Assembly: GCA_016930295.1 (NCBI GenBank)
Contig: JAFGHE010000106.1
Location: forward strand, 1-32,017
Direction of reading: 5' to 3'
From: Sedimentisphaerales bacterium
GTDB lineage: Bacteria; Planctomycetota; Phycisphaerae; Sedimentisphaerales; SM23-30
DNA length: 32,017 bases
The notes beneath the pieces were generated by a model. It made no database searches. It was given only the letters and a program-made list of their open reading frames with translations, and was not told the origin of the DNA. Every line of letters starts with the position of its first letter. Position 1 is the first letter of the stretch. The position numbers and the translations under genes are program-made. This document shows, piece by piece, positions 18,801 to 27,229 of the stretch.

Positions 18801-19640
18801 ATGGTTGATTTGATGCTGGAAACTGCCATAAAAGCCGCTCGGGCCGCGGGAACACATGCTTATATGCAAACCGGATGCGGGACTATCTCATACAAAGACC
18901 CTATACAGTTAGTAACACCGGCTGATAAAGAATGTCAGGATATCATAGTCGCTCATATCAAAGAAAAATTTCCAGATCATGGTATTATTGCCGAGGAGGG
19001 CCCAGATGGGGCCATGCTAAAAGAAATACCCAAAAATAAAACCGATTTCTGGTGGGTTATTGACCCGATTGATGGGACCAGAAATTATGCCCATGGTGGA
19101 GCTCAATATGTAGTCTCCATCGGAATTATTAAAAATGGGACGCCCATCCTAGGGGTCATCTACGATCCTAATACCAATTACTTGTATTATGGAAAGTCCG
19201 GTAAAAATGCATTTATTGTGGGCATGCCACCTGATATCAATAAGGCAACTAAGATAACTTGCTTAAATGAAACACTTAACGAAAACAGCCAACTCGCTTT
19301 TTCAGGAACTGTCACCCGTTGGCTGCCCAAATCATTTTCGATTCTAATGAATGATTTCGTCTGTATGAACCTCGGAAGTGCCGCTTTACATTATGCCTAT
19401 GTTGCTTCAGGTATTTACTCTGCCGCCTATAGCTGTAACATTAAGCTATGGGATATCGCCGCCGGTGCCGCGATTTGCCTGGCGGCTGAGGGACAGGTAT
19501 GTGATATAAACGGCATACCGCGGTTTCCTTTTGATCTCTATAATTACACAGGCCAGCCTCTATCGGTTTTAATGGCAACAGAAAATATAATCAGACAGTT
19601 GGTAAAAATTTTTGAAGCTGATAAAAATACAAGTGAATAA
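18801..19640 (+). CDS. Inositol monophosphatase family phosphatase (IMPase/CysQ-like)
   Basis: This 279-residue protein has the Mg-dependent, Li-sensitive phosphatase signature. E65-E66 is followed by D88-P-I-D91-G-T93 (the WVIDPIDGTRNY block) and by W217-D218-IAAG near the C-terminus, which together supply the metal ligands. The length is normal for the family. Members hydrolyse inositol-1-phosphate, 3'-phosphoadenosine 5'-phosphate, histidinol phosphate or fructose-1,6-bisphosphate, and sequence alone does not decide among them. The ATG at 18801 is chosen because AGGA lies 7 nt upstream. The gene stands alone, divergent from the corrinoid gene, and the 280-bp gap between them shows no clear structured element. 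Confidence 0.9.
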   Translation: MVDLMLETAIKAARAAGTHAYMQTGCGTISYKDPIQLVTPADKECQDIIVAHIKEKFPDHGIIAEEGPDGAMLKEIPKNKTDFWWVIDPIDGTRNYAHGGAQYVVSIGIIKNGTPILGVIYDPNTNYLYYGKSGKNAFIVGMPPDINKATKITCLNETLNENSQLAFSGTVTRWLPKSFSILMNDFVCMNLGSAALHYAYVASGIYSAAYSCNIKLWDIAAGAAICLAAEGQVCDINGIPRFPFDLYNYTGQPLSVLMATENIIRQLVKIFEADKNTSE

Positions 19641-19786
19641 TAAAATTCATTCGGCTTATATTGTAAGTTGTTTTGTGTTATTAACTTTGATAATGTTATA
19701 TTTCAAATAACTTAATTATTAACAATTTTTGCGAACGGCCGATAATATTATTTTTGCATAATAGTACTGAAAAGTGCAAAAAAAAC

Positions 19787-19816
19787 TTGTCAATACCCTT
19801 AAAGTCGAGTTATAAT
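19787..19816 (+). promoter_or_regulatory. Sigma70-type promoter of the DUF2617-like gene
   Basis: TTGTCA (19787-19792), an 18-nt spacer and a perfect TATAAT (19811-19816). The predicted start is near 19823, giving a leader of about 64 nt before the ATG at 19887. Confidence 0.65.
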
Positions 19817-19886
19817 ATATTTTGAATTGGTAACGAAAGTTTCTAATTAACGGCTATTTTTGTTTTAGTTTTATACAGGCACAGGC

Positions 19887-20450
19887 ATGGAATCTCAGCA
19901 GAGAATAGAATCATTAGAAAGTGTTAACTTTCATATTTATCAACGCGCCCTACACCCGGAATTGTTCACGATCTATCGCAGCAGGCAGTTTTTCCAGGGC
20001 GATTACGAAGTTAATATCTGGGTCACGGGTTGCTCGCATGTAATTAGTGTCTTTTATAACAATGATTGCGTGACAGAACTGATCTCACCACCCGAACATA
20101 TGCTGCCAACTCGCGGTCTGGTCGAACGCTTTGCATTCCGGGGAGAAAAATCCCATGCCTTTGGTACTCCCAACGGCCTGCATTATATGATGAACCTCCA
20201 GGTTGAACATATGAGCGACAATCTCTACCGCCAAACCCATATCGACCTGATTAAAATGGCCAAAAAACGCGGCATCTTCGTCCCTTATCCACAATGGGCA
20301 AGGGGAACCCTCGCTCCCTTCAGCCTCATCGACTACGAAGCCCATTTTCACGAACTACACCTGCACACCTTCCATGCCTTCCCCGACCAGCACACCATCC
20401 TCAAAAGCCAGTCCCTCTTCAGCATGAGAAACAATTCATTGAAACAGTAG
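19887..20450 (+). CDS. DUF2617-like conserved protein
   Basis: This 187-residue soluble protein has no signal peptide or membrane helix. From memory of the family, segments such as YQRALHPELF (18-27), a central VTGCSHVISVFYNN and a C-terminal FHAFPDQHTILKSQSLF resemble planctomycete proteins annotated DUF2617, whose function is unknown. No catalytic motif is obvious. It has its own promoter, and the stop codon is followed within 2 bp by element copy C in inverted orientation, which may act as the transcript end. The family name rests on recognition, not on a search. Confidence 0.75.
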   Translation: MESQQRIESLESVNFHIYQRALHPELFTIYRSRQFFQGDYEVNIWVTGCSHVISVFYNNDCVTELISPPEHMLPTRGLVERFAFRGEKSHAFGTPNGLHYMMNLQVEHMSDNLYRQTHIDLIKMAKKRGIFVPYPQWARGTLAPFSLIDYEAHFHELHLHTFHAFPDQHTILKSQSLFSMRNNSLKQ

Positions 20451-20451
20451 T

Positions 20452-20540
20452 GACGCCGGCGTCAAAAGTGCTGCGAGCGTTTGTTTCTGGATTATAAACA
20501 GCGGTTTTATTTTCCAATATCCACTTTTGACGGTAGCATC
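20452..20540 (-). repeat. Dispersed 88-bp palindromic-ended element, copy C (reverse)
   Basis: Read on the minus strand, this 89-bp element begins GATGCTACCGTCAAAAGT and ends ACTTTTGACGCCGGCGTC. The termini are inverted repeats of about 18 bp matching copies A and B. The interior is more diverged but keeps short blocks, for example ATAAAA. It begins 1 bp after the TAG of the DUF2617-like gene and lies beside a degraded hydrolase gene. Confidence 0.75.
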
Positions 20541-20611
20541 AGTAATACACGGCCGGGCCGACCGGACTGACTTCGGAATCACCGTTATCCGTAAACTACA
20601 CCCGTAACCCT

Positions 20612-20965
20612 TCACCTTATATGTTTGGGCAATATGGCCTGAGTCATTATCAAGTTTGAAAACGGAATCTCAGATACAAACCTTGATATACTGGACAACT
20701 GACTCGTGACGACACTGTCATTGACCACACGAGAATGGCTCCACCAGAAAGGCGTCATGGACAAACCGGAAGACAGGCTGCCCCATAACGCATTATGATA
20801 GAGAGCCAGGTAACCGGGCATGCCGGGCTCGTAAAAAGTATGGTCCCACCCCGTTTCGCCCAGGATGCACGGTTTTTCATAACCCTGCCAAAGCCGGCGA
20901 ATTTCAATTATATAATTCGTATAACTGAGTTTCAGGGGATGGATTAGTATATTGACTATCACCAT
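20612..20965 (-). pseudogene. Remnant of a GH5-like glycoside hydrolase (DUF5060-associated type)
   Basis: The 117-codon frame holds only the central or C-terminal part of a TIM-barrel hydrolase. The key pattern is KPCILGETGWD, followed about 20 residues later by YHNALWGSLSSGLSMTPFWW. In intact relatives the Glu of the ..GE.G.D block is a catalytic residue, and the ..HNALWASL..G..G...WWW block follows it. Such proteins are normally over 400 residues with an N-terminal signal peptide. Here both ends are missing, the frame is stopped shortly upstream (in-frame TGA just beyond 20990), and there is no SD. It lies next to element copy C and upstream of rph on the opposite strand. The call is a decayed gene; I am fairly sure of the homology and less sure of the family number. 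Confidence 0.6.
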
Positions 20966-21046
20966 ACTATGATCAAACGATTGATTGCAACTGTTATTTC
21001 AGATTTTTCTTGTGTATAAGACTGTGTTCGATATATTGGTTTAGTT

Positions 21047-21772
21047 ATGAAAAAACAGACAAAACCAAAAAATCGACGCTCCAATCAGTTGCGCTCTATG
21101 AAAATAACACGAAATTTCATTGAGTGTGCCCATGGTGCAGTCTTGATCCAAATGGGCCGGACCCGGGTGCTTTGTTGCGCCAGCCTGGTGGCGGAACTGC
21201 CCCGCTGGCGCCAGGAAGCCGAACTGGGCTGGGTCACAGCCGAATACAGTATGCTCCCGGCATCAACCAGCCCGCGCAAACCACGCAGCCGTGCCGGCCA
21301 TACGGACGGACGAGGTACAGAAATTCAGCGACTGGTCGGACGCGTCCTGCGCAGTGTAGTCGATTTCAAAAAACTGGGGCCTAATACCATCTATCTGGAT
21401 TGTGATGTACTTCAGGCCGATGGGGGGACCCGAACAGCCGCCATTAACGGCAGCTTCGTTGCGCTTATGGATGCTGTACGTTACGGCATCAAACAGGGGG
21501 TCATCAGCGAAAACCCGGTTACCAATATGGTGGGAGCAGTCAGCGTAGGAATGGTTAAAGGAAAACCAGTGCTCGATCTTGATTATCAACTCGACAGCCA
21601 GGCCCAGGTGGATATGAACATAGCCATGACCGAAGACGGACGATTTATCGAAGTACAGGGCACGGCCGAACAGGAACCGTTCACCAACGACCAATTGGAT
21701 AAAATGCTCTCGCTGGCGCGGAGCGGTATAAAAATAATAATCAAAGAACAAAAAAAATGCCTCAAAATCTAA
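21047..21772 (+). CDS. rph: Ribonuclease PH
   Basis: This 241-residue phosphorolytic 3'-5' exoribonuclease trims the 3' ends of tRNA precursors, releasing nucleoside diphosphates. The core blocks are clear: GRTRVLCCASL, GWVTAEYSMLP (about 64-74), RGTEIQRLVGRVLRSVVD, the CDVLQADGGTRTAAI phosphate-site block, DLDYQLD and the C-terminal FIEVQGTAEQEPF. The length is that of the family. The ATG at 21047 lacks a strong SD, but the N-terminus fits the family (the R..D/N.LR start). It is followed on the same strand by a lipoprotein gene and rdgB; rph-rdgB pairing is common in bacteria, so this is probably one transcription unit. Confidence 0.95.
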   Translation: MKKQTKPKNRRSNQLRSMKITRNFIECAHGAVLIQMGRTRVLCCASLVAELPRWRQEAELGWVTAEYSMLPASTSPRKPRSRAGHTDGRGTEIQRLVGRVLRSVVDFKKLGPNTIYLDCDVLQADGGTRTAAINGSFVALMDAVRYGIKQGVISENPVTNMVGAVSVGMVKGKPVLDLDYQLDSQAQVDMNIAMTEDGRFIEVQGTAEQEPFTNDQLDKMLSLARSGIKIIIKEQKKCLKI

Positions 21773-21818
21773 ATAGATAAAAAATCAAAAGAAGGGCAAA
21801 CTTTATCATTAAATTTTC

Positions 21819-22664
21819 ATGAAAGAGACATTCAAAAAATCGGTGTCATATTTTCATACCTGCTTCCTGATGAATATGGTTCTATTGGGGCTTGTAAGCT
21901 GTAGTGGTTCAGGATCATCGCTAAGATCGGATACACCCCCGGATTTCGCTAATGTCTCTGTCGATAAATCGGCTCCCCAGGGTCGGCTGACTATCCTTCT
22001 GGCTCAATATAATCAGCCGAACAGCATCTCTATGGCTCAGAGATTACAGAAACGGGCACGGCAACTCTTGAAAACTAATGACATCTGGCTCAGTAACGAT
22101 GACCTGGGACTGGCCGTCAACTACGGCCATTTTAATTCAGAAAACCAGGCACAGGAAAAATTAGATTGGATCAGGACCATCTATAAAGATTTCCAGGCTG
22201 GACCCTGGCAGTTCGCTTATATTAAAGAAATACCCGAACCGGACCCGCCGGCCCCGGAAGAATGGAATCTGATTAATAACTATTGCGATTATACCCTGGA
22301 AGTGGATACCTATTTTGATCTGCCCGAACAAAACTATTATGATCGTAAAAAAGACGCTCTCAGGGCCGTGCAAAAATTAAGACAGGACGGTGTGCCGGCC
22401 TTCTTTGTCCATGGCCAAAAGGAATCGCGCGTCTATATCGGCTGCCTGCAGCATTCTGATGTCCAAAATACCATCGAAAACGGCAGAGCGATTACTCGCC
22501 TGTCAACAACCGCACAGGAATTGCAGCGGAAACATCCTTACCATTTCCAACACAGCGCTCAGGTATTTATAGTCAATTACGACGACATGAAAAACAAGAC
22601 ACGCATACCCAAACCATCGGTCTTTATAAGCCTGGACACATTGCGCGGCCAATTGCCGTTTTAA
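21819..22664 (+). CDS. Lipoprotein with possible SPOR-like domains
   Basis: This 281-residue protein has a hydrophobic N-terminus ending in the lipobox LVSC, with Cys28 as the predicted acylation site, so it should be a membrane-anchored exported lipoprotein. The mature part is polar. Residues about 50-115 run LTILLAQYNQP..., then a helix, then LAVNYGHFNSENQAQEKL, the alternating strand/helix pattern of SPOR (peptidoglycan-binding) domains. A second, similar pattern ends at FFVHGQKESRVYIG near residue 205. The SPOR match is by eye and unproven. It lies between rph and rdgB, 46 bp after rph and 98 bp before rdgB. The start ATG has only a distant GAAGGG upstream. Confidence 0.75.
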   Translation: MKETFKKSVSYFHTCFLMNMVLLGLVSCSGSGSSLRSDTPPDFANVSVDKSAPQGRLTILLAQYNQPNSISMAQRLQKRARQLLKTNDIWLSNDDLGLAVNYGHFNSENQAQEKLDWIRTIYKDFQAGPWQFAYIKEIPEPDPPAPEEWNLINNYCDYTLEVDTYFDLPEQNYYDRKKDALRAVQKLRQDGVPAFFVHGQKESRVYIGCLQHSDVQNTIENGRAITRLSTTAQELQRKHPYHFQHSAQVFIVNYDDMKNKTRIPKPSVFISLDTLRGQLPF

Positions 22665-22762
22665 ACGTTACAGCCATCGTTAGATTTGTAGTATTAGCTC
22701 CCGAAATTCTACCTTGGGAAAAATCGCAGAAAACTACTAAAAACCCATGGATTAATTTGATC

Positions 22763-23368
22763 ATGGAAATTATACTCGCAACAACCAATAAAGGTAAGCT
22801 CAGAGAATTGCAACAACTCCTGACCGACAAGGACGTGGTGCTATATAGTCTGGACCATTTCCAGCCCGTCCCTGATGTGGAAGAAACCGGCGCCACGTTT
22901 GCCGAAAACGCCCGGCTCAAGGCCTGCTATTACAGCCAACAACTCAATCACCTGGTCCTGGCCGATGATTCCGGCTTGATCGTTGACGCTCTCGACGGCG
23001 CCCCGGGGGTGTATTCTGCACGCTTTGCAGGAACCGATGGTCCGGACAGAGACCAGGAAAACAATAAAAAACTGCTTTCCCTGTTAAAGGATATTCCGGA
23101 TGAAAAACGCACCGCTCGATTCTGCTGCTGTCTGTGCCTGGCCAGCCCCGCCGAAATACTAATCGAAGTGGAAGGGTTCGTCCAAGGTGTCATTGCACAC
23201 CAGTCCAAAGGCGAAAACGGATTCGGATACGATCCGATCTTCTATCTGCCCGACAGAAATAAAACAATTGCGCAACTGCCGTATGAGGAAAAAAACCAGA
23301 TCTCGCATCGAGGACAAGCCCTAAAAAAACTCCTGGCAAAACTCGAACCTTTATTGAAAAATCAATAA
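22763..23368 (+). CDS. rdgB: XTP/dITP pyrophosphatase (RdgB/HAM1 family)
   Basis: This 201-residue cytoplasmic enzyme hydrolyses non-canonical purine NTPs (dITP, XTP) to monophosphates and so cleans the nucleotide pool. The family blocks are all present: ATTNKGK at the N-terminus, FAENARLKA, LADDSGLIVDALDGAPGVYSARFAG, GFGYDPIFYLP and SHRGQALKKL. A TTG two codons upstream is also open, but the ATG at 22763 gives the usual MEIILATTNKGK start and is preferred. It is the last gene of the rph cluster, followed by a strong palindrome and then by convergent groES. Confidence 0.95.
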   Translation: MEIILATTNKGKLRELQQLLTDKDVVLYSLDHFQPVPDVEETGATFAENARLKACYYSQQLNHLVLADDSGLIVDALDGAPGVYSARFAGTDGPDRDQENNKKLLSLLKDIPDEKRTARFCCCLCLASPAEILIEVEGFVQGVIAHQSKGENGFGYDPIFYLPDRNKTIAQLPYEEKNQISHRGQALKKLLAKLEPLLKNQ

Positions 23369-23381
23369 CCTGAAAAATAGG

Positions 23382-23424
23382 GTGGCATGCTTACGCGTAG
23401 CACTGCGAAGCTTAAGCATGCGTG
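23382..23424. repeat. GCATGCTTA palindromic element, copy 1
   Basis: GCATGCTTA (23385-23393) and TAAGCATGC (23413-23421) form a perfect 9-bp stem around a 19-nt centre. A second copy at 29754-29796 shares the stem and most of the centre (..AGC..GCGAAG.TTAAGCATGC). It sits between the convergent rdgB and groES genes, where it could end both transcripts. Confidence 0.75.
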
Positions 23425-23438
23425 GGTACGCGACACTG

Positions 23439-23771
23439 TCATTTATTACGCCGGAATACAGCAACCACATTTTCGATATCAATCACAAACAGCCGATTAT
23501 CTCCTTCGAAATCGACCGGTATGGCGTTTTTGGGGTTGAACAGGACCTTGTCATATTTTTTCAGGGGCAGCATAGGGTCTGATTCAATCTCCGCCGACAC
23601 GGCCACAATCCGACCCGTGATAGTGGGAATTTCAATATTGTCCGGCAGTCGGATACCCCCCTTGGTCTCTTTCTTGTCCTCATCCTTGCGGATCAGGACA
23701 CGCTTGCCAATCGGCTCGACCGTCTCGAACACGTCTTTCGATGATTCGCTTTTAGGGTCTATGGCTGACAC
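23439..23771 (-). CDS. groES: GroES-family co-chaperonin (Cpn10)
   Basis: This 110-residue protein has the Cpn10 fold signature: the strand PIGKRVLIRKDE, the mobile-loop region KKETKGGIRLPDN, TGRIVAVSA and the terminal FVIDIENVVAVF. It caps GroEL during protein folding. It has about 15 extra N-terminal residues compared with the usual length of about 95. The start is a GTG at 23771 with no good SD; an in-frame TAG upstream limits alternatives. No groEL lies beside it. It begins only 35 bp after the ilvC stop on the same strand, so it is probably read as the last gene of the ilv transcript, an unusual partner for biosynthesis genes. Confidence 0.88.
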   Translation of the reverse strand: MSAIDPKSESSKDVFETVEPIGKRVLIRKDEDKKETKGGIRLPDNIEIPTITGRIVAVSAEIESDPMLPLKKYDKVLFNPKNAIPVDFEGDNRLFVIDIENVVAVFRRNK

Positions 23772-23806
23772 TGTAAAAATCGCTGCTATACTCTAAATTG
23801 TTTCTT

Positions 23807-24814
23807 CTACACTTCTTTCTCGTCAATCCAGGCCATCATCCGGCGCAACTTACGGCCTACCTGTTCGACCGTGTGGTCATGGTCTTTCTCGTAAAGAGCA
23901 TTGAAGTTCTTCTTGCCGGTCTTTACTTCGTTGACCCATTCTCTGGCAAATTCACCGGAGCATATCTCACCCAGAATCTTTTTCATTTCCGCCTTGGTCT
24001 GAGCATTAATAATACGCGGCCCGCGCGTCAAATCCCCATACTCAGCCGTATTGGATACACTATAACGCATATAGTTTATCCCGCCCTGGTACATCAGATC
24101 CACAATGAGTTTAACCTCATGCATACATTCAAAGTAAGCAATCTCCGGCTGATATCCGGCCTCCACCAGCGTTTCAAACCCCGCCTTGATCAGGGCCGTC
24201 AGACCGCCACACAGAACCACCTGCTCGCCAAACAGGTCCGTCTCCGTTTCCTCTTTGTATGTTGTTTCAATGATACCCGCACGAGCCCCGCCAATCCCGT
24301 TAGCCCAGGCCAAAGCAATATCCTTGGCGTTACCCGTGGCATCCTGCTCCACCGCGACCAGACAGGGCACACCCCCGCCCTTCTCAAACTCACTGCGCAC
24401 CAGATGACCGGGGCCTTTGGGCGCAATCATTACTACATTTATATCCTTCGGCGGCACAATATATTTAAAATGAATATTGAAACCATGGCAAAAACCAAGC
24501 GTCTTACCGGCCGATAGATTCGGCGCCACCTCACCCTCATACACCTTCGCCTGGATCTCATCCGGAATCGTAATAATAATCAGGTCCGCCTCTTTAACCG
24601 CCTCACCCGCTGACAGCGGCGTAAAACCGTGGGACTTGGCCAATTTATAATTATCAGTGCCTTCCAGTTCAGATACAATTACTTTCAAGCCGCTTTCACG
24701 TAAATTCTGACTATGGGCATGGCCCTGGCTTCCATAACCCAACACCGCAATAGTTTTGCCTTCCAAAGCTGTTTTGGGGGCATCTGCTTCGTAATAAATT
24801 TTTGCCTGACTCAT
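23807..24814 (-). CDS. ilvC: Ketol-acid reductoisomerase (class I)
   Basis: This 335-residue short-form enzyme isomerises and reduces acetolactate or acetohydroxybutyrate to the dihydroxy acids of valine/leucine and isoleucine synthesis, using Mg and a nicotinamide cofactor. The Rossmann motif GYGSQG is at 25-30; [31 protein letters not shown] and the C-terminal knotted helical domain ([16 protein letters not shown]) are intact. The cofactor loop after the second strand reads S48-E-L-E-G-T-D-N55. It is acidic and lacks the Arg and Ser that usually bind the 2'-phosphate of NADPH, so NADH use is predicted. It lies 56 bp after ilvN and 35 bp before groES on one strand. Confidence 0.96.
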   Translation of the reverse strand: MSQAKIYYEADAPKTALEGKTIAVLGYGSQGHAHSQNLRESGLKVIVSELEGTDNYKLAKSHGFTPLSAGEAVKEADLIIITIPDEIQAKVYEGEVAPNLSAGKTLGFCHGFNIHFKYIVPPKDINVVMIAPKGPGHLVRSEFEKGGGVPCLVAVEQDATGNAKDIALAWANGIGGARAGIIETTYKEETETDLFGEQVVLCGGLTALIKAGFETLVEAGYQPEIAYFECMHEVKLIVDLMYQGGINYMRYSVSNTAEYGDLTRGPRIINAQTKAEMKKILGEICSGEFAREWVNEVKTGKKNFNALYEKDHDHTVEQVGRKLRRMMAWIDEKEV

Positions 24815-24870
24815 CTGTTCGTGTTCTCCTTGTTATCTGTGACCGCTATAAGTCACTATAAATAAATAAG

Positions 24871-25359
24871 TTACTTTTCCGATTTACCGTGCCGGGGCAT
24901 GGCGATCATGCCGGTCCGCACCACATCTTTTACACCATAGGGCCGGCATATGTCAATAAAAGCTTCCACTTTTTCTTCCGGCCCGGTCACTTCCACCATA
25001 ACAAATTTGGGGCCAATGTCCACCACTTTTGCACGGAACATATCAATAATCGCCTGAATCTCCGACCTCTTCTCCGGCGGCGCCGCTACCTTGATCAGCA
25101 TCAAATCACGCTGTATCAGATTCTGACCGGTAAAATCAAATATCTTCACCACCGGCACAATCTTACCCAACTGCTTGCGCACCTGTTCCAGCGTGGCATC
25201 ATCGCCTAGAACCACGATCGTCATCCTGCTCAAATTAGGATCTTCCGTCCGGCCCACCGCCAGTGAATCAATATTAAATCCCCGCGCCGCGAACATCCCC
25301 GCCACATGGGCCAGAACTCCCGGCTGATTCTGTACTAAAACACTTATTGTCCTTTTCAT
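24871..25359 (-). CDS. ilvN: Acetolactate synthase small (regulatory) subunit
   Basis: This 162-residue protein is the typical two-domain regulatory subunit of acetohydroxyacid synthase. An N-terminal ACT domain (MKRTISVLVQNQPGVLAHVAGMF onward, to about 75) binds the feedback inhibitor valine in characterised enzymes, and a C-terminal domain (about 82-155) contacts and activates the catalytic subunit. It is often labelled ilvH as well. It lies 121 bp downstream of ilvB on the same strand; the short gap shows no promoter-like element. Confidence 0.95.
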   Translation of the reverse strand: MKRTISVLVQNQPGVLAHVAGMFAARGFNIDSLAVGRTEDPNLSRMTIVVLGDDATLEQVRKQLGKIVPVVKIFDFTGQNLIQRDLMLIKVAAPPEKRSEIQAIIDMFRAKVVDIGPKFVMVEVTGPEEKVEAFIDICRPYGVKDVVRTGMIAMPRHGKSEK

Positions 25360-25480
25360 GATAAAAACCTTTTATTTAAAAATTCGTAATGTCTCTCAAT
25401 ACTTATACCAAATTTACCTCATCTGCAAAATCATTTCCAAAAATTGAAACCAGAAAATGACAGGGTAGAATTGAATAAAT

Positions 25481-27223
25481 CTATACACGCTCGCTGGTAT
25501 CCGTAGGCAGTCCGTCCATTTCATGCAGCCCCTTACCGGCAGCCACCATGGGCCAGACGTTTTCCTCTCGCTCCACGTGGAAATCCACCACACAACAGGT
25601 ATCCGCAGCCAGCATCTGCTCTATCACCTTTGGCACTTCAGTCTTCTTCGTGGCCGTTAGACCAATCGCGCCAAAGGCCTCGGCCACTTTGGCAAAACTG
25701 GGATTCTGCAAATAACTTTTGGAATAGCGTCTGCCATAGAACAATTCCTGCCATTGACGCACCATGCCCATGTACCCGTTATTCAAAACACAAACCTTCA
25801 CCGGCAGCTTGTGCTCCACCGCCGTGGGCAGCTCATTCAACGTCATACTGAAACTGCTGTCGCCGTCAATATCCACTACCGTCTCATTCGGACACGCAAT
25901 CTGGGCGCCAATAGCCGCCGGAAATCCAAAGCCCATCGTACCCAGACCGCCGCTCGTCACAAAATGACGCGGCAGACTGAATCGGTAAAACTGTGCCGTC
26001 CACATCTGATGCTGGCCCACGCCCGTACAGATAATGGCCCGACCTTCCGTCTGACGGCACACTTCCTCGATCACATACTGAGGCTTAATTCCTTCCGACG
26101 AATTATCATAGGTAAGAGGATATTTCCGTTTCATCTCATTTATCCGGGCAAACCACGCCTCACGCGGCTTGCTCTCTATAAATTCAATGATCCGCGATAG
26201 TATATTCCTGGCATCTCCCACCACCGGTATATCAACCTTGACATTCTTGGATATACTCGATGGATCAATATCAATATGCACAATCAGCGCCTGAGGGGCA
26301 AAACGCTTGACATCACCCGTGATCCGATCATCAAACCGGGCGCCCACCGCTACCAGCAAATCACATTCCTGGATGGCATAATTCGCATACGCCGTGCCGT
26401 GCATGCCCAGCATCATCAGCGATTTCGGATCACTCTCATCAAAACAACCCAGCCCCAACAGGGTCGTGGTAATCGGCACATTCGCCTTATTTACCATCGC
26501 CCGAAGCTCTGGTGATGCATCTGAGAGTATCACCCCGCCCCCGGCATATATAACCGGACGCTCCGAGGCGTTTATCGCTTCCGCCGCCCGCTTGATCTGA
26601 CGCAGATGACCTTCGCTGCGAATCTTATAACCCGGCAGATCCATCTCCTCACGACCCCGGTGATGGGCAATATCCGCTACCGAAACATCCACCGGCAAAT
26701 CCACCACCACCGGACCCGGACGACCCGTACGCGCTATATGAAACGCTTCATGAATCGTACGTACCAGATCCCGGGGATCCTTAACAATGTAATTATGCTT
26801 GGTAATCGGCCGGGTGATACCCGTGGTATCCGCCTCCTGAAACGCATCATTGCCAATCAGAGGCGTCTTCACCTGACCGGTAAATACCACCAGCGGTATA
26901 GAATCCATAAACGCCGTTGCCAGACCCGTTACCGTATTGCAGGCCCCGGGTCCGCTTGTCACCAATACCACGCCCACCTTGCCCGTCGTACGCGCATATG
27001 CGTCCGCCATGTGCGTGGCGCCCTGCTCATGACGCGAAAGTACAAATTTTATCGGACTGTCATACAGGGCATCAAACAGCGGCAAGACCACACCGCCGGG
27101 ATACCCGAACATGAGATCCACGCCTTCCCTCTGCAATATCTCACAGAAAACCTGGGCGCCTTTTTTCGTTCCTTGGGTTGGGGGACTCTGAGAAAGTGAT
27201 TGGGTAGGTTTTTCGTTCTCCAT
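25481..27223 (-). CDS. ilvB: Acetolactate synthase large (catalytic) subunit
   Basis: This 580-residue thiamine-diphosphate enzyme condenses pyruvate with pyruvate or 2-ketobutyrate, the first common step of branched-chain amino-acid synthesis. Blocks in order: GYPGG (40-44), catalytic E66 in SRHEQGATHMA, the SGPGACN loop, the central FAD-type domain (GARFDDRITG) and the C-terminal TPP-binding domain. In the TPP motif the usual GDG reads GDS (DIDGDSSFSM), followed at the normal distance by NNGYMGMV. An N-terminal Ser/Gln/Pro-rich tail of about 20 residues precedes the conserved start. GGAG lies 8 nt before the ATG. It is the first gene of ilvB-ilvN-ilvC-groES, preceded by a leader with a Leu/Val-rich peptide. 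Confidence 0.96.
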   Translation of the reverse strand: MENEKPTQSLSQSPPTQGTKKGAQVFCEILQREGVDLMFGYPGGVVLPLFDALYDSPIKFVLSRHEQGATHMADAYARTTGKVGVVLVTSGPGACNTVTGLATAFMDSIPLVVFTGQVKTPLIGNDAFQEADTTGITRPITKHNYIVKDPRDLVRTIHEAFHIARTGRPGPVVVDLPVDVSVADIAHHRGREEMDLPGYKIRSEGHLRQIKRAAEAINASERPVIYAGGGVILSDASPELRAMVNKANVPITTTLLGLGCFDESDPKSLMMLGMHGTAYANYAIQECDLLVAVGARFDDRITGDVKRFAPQALIVHIDIDPSSISKNVKVDIPVVGDARNILSRIIEFIESKPREAWFARINEMKRKYPLTYDNSSEGIKPQYVIEEVCRQTEGRAIICTGVGQHQMWTAQFYRFSLPRHFVTSGGLGTMGFGFPAAIGAQIACPNETVVDIDGDSSFSMTLNELPTAVEHKLPVKVCVLNNGYMGMVRQWQELFYGRRYSKSYLQNPSFAKVAEAFGAIGLTATKKTEVPKVIEQMLAADTCCVVDFHVEREENVWPMVAAGKGLHEMDGLPTDTSERV

Positions 27224-27229
27224 GGCTTG

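Noticed and set aside
23606-24517. Plus-strand frames opposite ilvC and groES
   Set aside because: The minus-strand genes are unambiguous, and these frames have no family features.
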